Assembly (NCBI GenBank): GCA_021372515.1
Contig: JAJFUG010000171.1
Location: 1 to 42,463 of the forward strand
DNA: 42,463 nucleotides
Direction of reading: 5' to 3'
From: a bacterium
Lineage (GTDB): Bacteria > Gemmatimonadota > Glassbacteria > GWA2-58-10
Shown: positions 42,160 through 42,463 of the stretch, piece after piece
How the letters are laid out: the number at the start of each line of letters is the position of its first letter
Numbering within the stretch: the first letter of the stretch is position 1
The notes under the pieces: generated by a model
Databases searched by the model: none
Seen by the model: only the letters and a program-made list of their open reading frames with translations
Told to the model about the DNA's origin: nothing
Position numbers and translations under genes: made by a program

Positions 42160-42209
42160 ATACGAATTAAAGCAAGACTTTAAATAGTGTTCCGGCAGGA
42201 GAGCGCCTC

Positions 42210-42463
42210 ATGTACGCGGACAGGCTCGAAAAAGATTCTCTGCGTTCCGGCGGGGGGCGGGCCCCGGCGCTGGTGTTCGCGCTCCTGACCGGGACCGGGG
42301 TGTATCTGGGGCATCGGTTCTCCGGCCCGGACCTGACCGTTGTCACAGCCGCCGGGCTTGTTCTCTCCCTGGTGTCCTTCCTCGTAGCACGGCTTCTTCA
42401 TCTGAAACAACCGAATGTTTACGCTGCCGCCGGGCTATTGCTGTGCGCCGGGTTTGTGCTCCT
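42210..42463 (+). CDS. Membrane protein, N-terminal fragment (possibly ComEC/Rec2)
   Basis: Only the first 84 residues are in the window; the gene runs past its end. Seen: a short charged N-terminus ('MYADRLEKDSLRSGGGRAP') and then alternating hydrophobic segments: 'ALVFALLTGTGVYLGHRF', 'LTVVTAAGLVLSLVSFLVAR' and 'VYAAAGLLLCAGFVL'. Short helices separated by small gaps right after the N-terminus are typical of the DUF4131 region of ComEC DNA-uptake channels, but many membrane proteins could look like this. The ATG has AGGAGAG 5 nt upstream. It lies 50 nt after miaB and is possibly in the same transcript. Assignment is a weak guess until the rest is seen. Confidence 0.5.
   Translation, partial: MYADRLEKDSLRSGGGRAPALVFALLTGTGVYLGHRFSGPDLTVVTAAGLVLSLVSFLVARLLHLKQPNVYAAAGLLLCAGFVL

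Overview
The window is GC-rich, gene-dense bacterial chromosome with no sign of a plasmid, phage or insertion sequence. The cell has an outer membrane: there is an Omp85-type barrel, a second predicted barrel, an LPS-heptose adenylyltransferase and a lipoprotein with an 'NPFDPRNP' tether. Other lineage hints are bacillithiol synthesis (BshC), DivIVA, PPi-dependent phosphofructokinase, a purine nucleoside phosphorylase with 'ITDLCLPD', and secreted enzymes carrying dockerin-like calcium-loop modules. Together they suggest an uncultured member of the Fibrobacteres-Chlorobi-Bacteroidetes (FCB) side of the tree, perhaps a candidate phylum such as Glassbacteria. That placement is inference and cannot be proved from this stretch.

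Layout: 1-3.8 kb holds the end of guaA and a resB-ccsA pair for cytochrome c maturation, closed by a strong terminator. 3.9-9.6 kb has two short palindromic repeats, an orphan degenerate ABC ATPase, a large zinc-peptidase/TolB-propeller/Omp85 fusion, a zinc-ribbon membrane protein and rfaE2. 9.7-14.7 kb has a secreted subtilase ending in a dockerin-like pair and the PPi-phosphofructokinase with its own promoter and terminator. 14.7-21.2 kb has a repeat-bearing gap, a sigma54 activator with a phospho-site-less receiver (minus strand), a secreted transglutaminase-like protein coupled to an outer-membrane barrel, a YlbF-like protein and rsmI. 21.2-24.6 kb is a minus-strand envelope operon (PQQ propeller, PEGA protein, lipoprotein). 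24.8-30.6 kb is a plus-strand run: rlmH, DUF123, methyltransferase, bshC, yggS, divIVA, purine nucleoside phosphorylase. 30.7-38.7 kb is a glycan-type locus: two GH123/DUF4091-like secreted proteins flanking a flavodoxin-fold protein and a divergent sodium:solute symporter. 38.8-42.5 kb has a Nudix hydrolase, mtaB, miaB and the start of a membrane protein that may be ComEC.

Regulation can partly be read. Several intergenic regions carry a recurring promoter, TTGAC(T/C/A) - 17 nt - TA(T/A)(A/C/T)TT, on both strands, including two divergent pairs. Three intrinsic terminators are clear. A perfect 7-2-7 inverted repeat overlaps the -35 box of the large GH123-like gene and is a good operator candidate.

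The most unusual items are the three-module outer-membrane protein, the shared dockerin-like modules on two secreted proteins, the two divergent GH123-like proteins with a common motif, the CcsA variant with a large periplasmic insert, and the activator without a phosphorylatable aspartate. I see no CRISPR array, tRNA, rRNA or transposase.
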